A stretch of DNA of 36,442 nt, taken from Phocaeicola plebeius (GTDB lineage Bacteria; Bacteroidota; Bacteroidia; Bacteroidales; Bacteroidaceae). Below are positions 32,710-36,442 of the stretch, one piece after another. Below the pieces are notes generated by a model, which was not told the origin of the DNA, did no database searches, and saw nothing but the letters and a program-made list of their open reading frames with translations. Position numbers and translations under genes: made by a program. The first letter of the stretch is position 1, and each line of letters begins with the position of its first letter. The DNA is taken from NCBI GenBank assembly GCA_022767125.1, contig JALEPZ010000028.1:1-36442 (forward strand). Direction: 5' to 3'.

Positions 32710-34719
32710 ATGAAAACAACAACGCGCAATTTTTTGCTGATGTCTATGATGGCAGCGGCAATCAGCTGTAATTCGGTACAGAGGCCTTCTTCGGGATCGT
32801 TCGAGGACTATCCGGTCTACGAAGGGGATTGGGAAGAAATGACGTATTCACCTGCGGCTACCCGTTTCCTGCTGTGGGCACCTTCCGCACAAGAGGTACG
32901 GGTAATGCTGTATGAAGACGGACTGGGCGGATCAGCCTATCAGATGATTCCCATGACAGCCGGACAGAGCGGCACATGGACGGCGAACGTTGAAGGCGAC
33001 TTGAAAGGCAAGTTTTACGCGTTCAATGTGAAAATCAATGAAGTTTGGCAGGGCGATACACCGGGAATATGGGCCAAGGCCGTAGGAGTCAACGGTAATC
33101 GGGGTGCTGTCATCAGCATGGATGAAACGAATCCTGAAGGCTGGGACAAGGATGTACGCCCCGAACTGGAAAGCTTCTCGGACATCGTGCTGTATGAAAT
33201 GCACCATCGTGACTTTTCGACGGACGAGACTGCTCACTTTACGTATCCAGGTAAATTCCTTGCCATGACAGAAGAGGGACGGACAACGGCGGCGGGCAGC
33301 AAGCTCGGCATCGACCATCTGAAAGAATTGGGAGTGACTCATGTACATTTGCTGCCTTCTTTTGATTTCTCGTCGGTGGATGAGACGAAGCTGGACGAAC
33401 CGCAATACAACTGGGGATATGACCCGAAGAACTATAATGTTCCGGATGGTTCCTATGCAACCGACCCTTATCGTCCCGAAGTACGTATCCGTGAATTCAA
33501 GCAGATGGTGCAGGCGTTCCATCGTGCCGGTATTCGGGTCGTGATGGACGTGGTGTACAATCATACGGCAGTGACCAAGGGCAGCAACTTTGAACGTACG
33601 GTGCCGGGGTATTTCTACCGCCAGAATGAGAAAGGTGAATTTGCCAATGCTTCTGCTTGTGGCAACGAAACGGCTAGTGAACGTGCCATGATGCGCCGTT
33701 TCATGGTGGAATCGGTCTGCTATTGGGCCAAGGAGTATCATGTGGACGGTTTCCGTTTTGACTTGATGGGAATACATGATTTGGAAACCATGAACGCTAT
33801 CCGCAAGGCACTTGACCAAATTGATCCTTCTATTTATATGTATGGCGAAGGGTGGGCAGCTGCTGCTCCCCAATTGCCCGCCGAGCGTCTGGCCATGAAG
33901 AACAATACCTATAAAATGCCGGGTGTAGCTGCCTTCAGTGACGAGTTCCGCGATAGCCTGCGTGGTCCCTTCGGAAACGACAAGCTGGGTGCTTTCATCA
34001 TCGGACGTCCGCATCACGAAGCGGGTATCCGTTTCGGTATCGTGGGGGGTATAGCCCATCCGCAGGTAAACGACGATTCGTTGCACCGCGTCCCGAAGAT
34101 TTGGGCGAACCAGCCTACGCAGTTTATTTCGTATGCCAGCTGTCACGATGACCTGTGTCTGGCCGACCGTCTGAAAGCGACGTTGCCGGGTGCATCCGTC
34201 CAGGAAATCAGCGCACTGCAGAAACTGACGGAAACCGCTATCCTGACTTCCCAAGGGGTACCGTTTATTTTCGCCGGCGACGAGGTGCTCCGTGACAAGC
34301 AAGGAGTGGCCAACTCGTACAAGAGCCCCGATTCCATCAATACCATTCGCTGGAGCCAGAAGGAAACCCATCGTGATGTTTTCGACTATGTATCGGGACT
34401 GATTGCCATGCGTAAGGCACATCCTGCTTTCCACATGGGCAATGCCGACCTGATTCGCGAACATCTGGAATTTCTGGAGGTTCCGATGACCACCAATGTC
34501 GTGGCTTTTCGTCTGAAAGGCAAGCCTTGCGGCGACAGCTGGCTGAATACCATCGTGGTGTTGAATGCCCGGACTGAGCCGGTGAAGGTCGATATTCCTG
34601 AAGGAAAATACTGGATGGCTGCTCGAGACGGCCGCATTGATCTAATCATGGGATTGGGTACCTTTACGGGGAATCAGCTGACCGTAGCTCCCCGTTCGGC
34701 GATGATTCTGCATCAATAA
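32710..34719 (+). CDS. pulA: Type I pullulanase, lipoprotein (GH13)
   Basis: The protein has 669 residues from ATG 32710. MKTTTRNFLLMSMMAAAISC is a lipoprotein signal with acylated C20, so the enzyme is membrane-anchored, probably surface or periplasmic. A short N-terminal carbohydrate-binding module-48-like region (about residues 40-140) precedes the GH13 barrel. Type I pullulanase motifs are YNWGYDP, RVVMDVVYNHT, DGFRFDLMG with nucleophile D351, YGEGW with acid/base E380, and ASCHDDL. It cleaves alpha-1,6 branches of pullulan and glycogen-like polymers. A longer frame from 32560 would overlap ruvC and lose the signal peptide. Its co-transcription with ruvC looks fortuitous in function. Confidence 0.95.
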   Translation: MKTTTRNFLLMSMMAAAISCNSVQRPSSGSFEDYPVYEGDWEEMTYSPAATRFLLWAPSAQEVRVMLYEDGLGGSAYQMIPMTAGQSGTWTANVEGDLKGKFYAFNVKINEVWQGDTPGIWAKAVGVNGNRGAVISMDETNPEGWDKDVRPELESFSDIVLYEMHHRDFSTDETAHFTYPGKFLAMTEEGRTTAAGSKLGIDHLKELGVTHVHLLPSFDFSSVDETKLDEPQYNWGYDPKNYNVPDGSYATDPYRPEVRIREFKQMVQAFHRAGIRVVMDVVYNHTAVTKGSNFERTVPGYFYRQNEKGEFANASACGNETASERAMMRRFMVESVCYWAKEYHVDGFRFDLMGIHDLETMNAIRKALDQIDPSIYMYGEGWAAAAPQLPAERLAMKNNTYKMPGVAAFSDEFRDSLRGPFGNDKLGAFIIGRPHHEAGIRFGIVGGIAHPQVNDDSLHRVPKIWANQPTQFISYASCHDDLCLADRLKATLPGASVQEISALQKLTETAILTSQGVPFIFAGDEVLRDKQGVANSYKSPDSINTIRWSQKETHRDVFDYVSGLIAMRKAHPAFHMGNADLIREHLEFLEVPMTTNVVAFRLKGKPCGDSWLNTIVVLNARTEPVKVDIPEGKYWMAARDGRIDLIMGLGTFTGNQLTVAPRSAMILHQ

Positions 34720-34734
34720 TGAAGAGGAGGGGGA

Positions 34735-34785
34735 TGTGTCAAAACTCAATGGCATAGCATGACAGGCCGATGTTGTTTTGACACA
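34735..34785 (+). repeat. 11-bp inverted repeat downstream of the pullulanase gene
   Basis: TGTGTCAAAAC (34735-34745) and GTTTTGACACA (34775-34785) are perfect complements with a 29-nt loop. GAAGAG and CTCTTC just outside could lengthen the stem. There is no T-run afterwards, so it may be a transcript-end stabiliser or attenuator rather than a simple terminator. Confidence 0.55.
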
Positions 34786-34823
34786 CTCTCTTCCCGCTAT
34801 TAGATAGAATTAATTTTAAGTAC

Positions 34824-36272
34824 ATGCAAACAATTATTTCGATTGAAAATGGCGTTACCCGCCATCCTCTCTACCGGTTGGCTGAACCGATTAATCTGCG
34901 AATAGAAGCGGGAGAACAGGTGGCCATTGTCGGCCCCAATGGGGGCGGCAAGAGCCTGCTGGTGGATACACTGACGGGACGCTATCCTCTGCTGATGAAC
35001 GAAGTGCACTACGATTTCTCTCCTTCTTCATCGCGACTGGTGTCTGAGAACATCAAGTACATCACTTTTCGGGATTCTTACGGTGATACCGATGGAACTT
35101 ATTATTACCAGCAGCGCTGGAACTCTCAAGACCTGGAGGAAACCCCCATTGTCGGTCATTTGCTCCCTCCGTGTAAGGATGAAGTCTTGAAACGGTCGCT
35201 GTACGACCTCTTCGGAATGGATGCCTTGTTGAACAAGCACATCATCCTCCTCTCCAGCGGTGAGCTGCGCAAGTTTCAACTGACAAAGACGCTATTGAGC
35301 CATCCGCGTGTGCTCATCATGGACAACCCCTTCATTGGGTTGGATGCCAAGACCCGTTCCCAGTTGCAGGAATTGCTGGGAAGACTGGTGGAACAGACCG
35401 CCCTACAGGTCATACTGGTTCTCTCGAAGACCGATGATTTGCCCGATTTCATTACGCATGTCATTCCTGTGGAGAATCGCGTCTGCGGTCAGAAACTGAC
35501 CCGGAAGGCCTATCTGGCACAGATGCCTCCCGAGCCGGCCCACGTATTGGAGGAAGAGAAACGACAGCGTATTCTCGCCCTTCCGTATTCAGACCATCTG
35601 TACCATGCCCGACAAGTGGTAGAGCTGCGTCATGTCAGCATTCGTTACGGCGAGCGAACGATTCTGAAGGAACTGGATTGGACGGTTCTTTGTGGCGAGA
35701 AGTGGGCTTTGGGCGGTGAGAATGGTTCAGGTAAATCAACGTTGTTGAGCCTTGTCTGTGCCGACAATCCACAAAGCTATGCTTGCGACATTTCCCTCTT
35801 CGACCGAAAACGGGGGAGCGGAGAGAGCATTTGGGAAATCAAGAAACACATCGGGTATGTCAGTCCGGAAATGCACCGGGCTTACCAGAAGAACCTGCCG
35901 GTGATGGATATCATCGCCAGCGGACTACACGATTCGATCGGTCTGTACCGCAAGGCGCATGAAGAAGACAAGGCGCGTTGTGAAGAATGGATGGATATTT
36001 TCGGCATCTCCGATTGGAAGGACCGCAATTTCCTGCAGCTTTCCAGCGGCGAACAGCGGCTGGTACTGGTAGCGAGAGCTTTTGTCAAAGACCCTGAACT
36101 GCTGATCCTTGATGAACCGTTGCATGGTCTGGACATGCGCAACCGCCGTTTGGTGAAAGATATTATTGAAGCCTTCTGCGAACGGCGGGACAAGACGCTC
36201 ATCATGGTCACTCACTACAAAGAAGAATTGCCTTCGGTCATTGACCACGAATTGTATCTCAACAGAAACTGA
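34824..36272 (+). CDS. ModF-like protein with two ABC ATPase domains
   Basis: This 482-residue cytoplasmic protein has two ABC nucleotide-binding domains and no membrane segment, as in E. coli ModF (PhrA). Domain 1 (about residues 1-215) has Walker A GPNGGGKS, signature LSSGE and Walker B VLIMDNP with N168 where the catalytic Glu is expected. Domain 2 (about 263-480) has GENGSGKS, signature LSSGEQ and LLILDEP with E431. So only the second ATP site appears fully catalytic in its own Walker B. The role of ModF is not established, and no molybdate genes are near. It ends at a strong terminator shared with tRNA-Arg. Confidence 0.88.
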   Translation: MQTIISIENGVTRHPLYRLAEPINLRIEAGEQVAIVGPNGGGKSLLVDTLTGRYPLLMNEVHYDFSPSSSRLVSENIKYITFRDSYGDTDGTYYYQQRWNSQDLEETPIVGHLLPPCKDEVLKRSLYDLFGMDALLNKHIILLSSGELRKFQLTKTLLSHPRVLIMDNPFIGLDAKTRSQLQELLGRLVEQTALQVILVLSKTDDLPDFITHVIPVENRVCGQKLTRKAYLAQMPPEPAHVLEEEKRQRILALPYSDHLYHARQVVELRHVSIRYGERTILKELDWTVLCGEKWALGGENGSGKSTLLSLVCADNPQSYACDISLFDRKRGSGESIWEIKKHIGYVSPEMHRAYQKNLPVMDIIASGLHDSIGLYRKAHEEDKARCEEWMDIFGISDWKDRNFLQLSSGEQRLVLVARAFVKDPELLILDEPLHGLDMRNRRLVKDIIEAFCERRDKTLIMVTHYKEELPSVIDHELYLNRN

Positions 36273-36290
36273 TGTTGAGATACAATTCAT

Positions 36291-36350
36291 TTGAAATAAA
36301 AAAAAGTTCCACCAACGGGCGAACCGTAGTGGAACTTTTTTTTATTTCAG
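36291..36350. terminator. Bidirectional terminator between the ModF-like gene and tRNA-Arg
   Basis: An A-rich arm ending in GTTCCAC (36294-36312) and a T-rich arm starting GTGGAAC (36329-36347) pair perfectly over 19 bp, extending to 21 bp with flanking bases. The T-runs on both strands make it symmetric. It abuts the 3' end of the tRNA. Confidence 0.9.
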
Positions 36351-36424
36351 TGACCGCGACAGGATTCAAACCTGTAACCGGCTGATCCGTAGTCAGCTAC
36401 TCTATTCAGTTGAGCTACGCGGCC
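36351..36424 (-). tRNA. tRNA-Arg (anticodon ACG)
   Basis: This 74-nt tRNA on the minus strand has acceptor GGCCGCG paired with CGCGGTC, anticodon stem GCTGA/TCAGC with loop CTACGGA giving ACG, and a T-arm ACAGG-TTTGAAT-CCTGT. A34 would need deamination to inosine by TadA to read CGU, CGC and CGA. CCA is not encoded. Confidence 0.93.
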
Positions 36425-36442
36425 ATTACCCACATGATTCTA

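Overview
This is a 36.4-kb stretch of ordinary, densely coded chromosome from a member of the Bacteroidota, most likely a Bacteroides/Phocaeicola-type gut Bacteroidales. The evidence is the Bacteroidota promoter signature (a -33 TTG/TTTG about 20 bp from a -7 TAnnTTTG box) upstream of many transcription units, the near absence of Shine-Dalgarno sequences, lineage-typical families (DUF4293, DUF4286, the BamD-omega-DUF4293 block), an Na+-NQR operon, a dipeptidyl peptidase IV and a lipoprotein pullulanase. No phage, plasmid, insertion sequence, rRNA or CRISPR array was seen.

Layout. 1-1561: a partial metY (O-acetylhomoserine sulfhydrylase, minus strand) diverges from an Lrp/AsnC regulator, with a perfect 11-bp inverted repeat between them. 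1659-4541: an NhaC-type Na+/H+ antiporter is followed by a secreted bleomycin-hydrolase-type peptidase, ending at a large nested terminator. 4872-10715: complete nqrABCDEF, the Na+-pumping NADH:quinone reductase, with its own promoter and a bipartite terminator. 10913-14731: uvrB (minus) diverges from bamD, an RNA polymerase omega-type subunit and DUF4293. 14900-19705 (minus): a glycine-zipper lipoprotein, then the unit M48 lipoprotein protease, clpS, clpA, aat, which is a compact N-degron pathway. 19997-20274: tRNA-Ser(GCT), tRNA-Glu(CTC) and a second tRNA-Ser(GCT). 20464-24119: a WcaJ-like initiating sugar-phosphate transferase, a MATE exporter and a DjlA-like TerB/J-domain protein. 24140-28281 (minus): a 46-residue small protein, fhs and a dipeptidyl peptidase IV. 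28672-29997: a CbiA/CobB-like protein whose glutaminase half seems to have lost its catalytic residues. 30001-31662 (minus): an AMP-forming acyl-CoA ligase. 31813-36272: DUF4286, ruvC, lipoprotein pullulanase and a ModF-like double ABC ATPase. A tRNA-Arg(ACG) on the minus strand closes the window.

Several neighbours fit together. NhaC and NQR both handle Na+ and could form a sodium cycle. Aat adds Leu/Phe to protein N-termini, ClpS recognises such N-degrons and ClpA unfolds the substrates. The sugar transferase, MATE exporter and TerB/J protein look like one operon. The observations most worth following up are the glutaminase-dead CbiA-like protein, the Gly-to-Glu change in the second P-loop of ClpA, the TerB/J protein beside a capsule-type initiating transferase, the small protein next to fhs, and the palindromic intergenic elements at 14.8 and 28.4 kb. 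No wholly new multi-gene system is evident; the CbiA-like gene is the best single candidate for an undescribed function.
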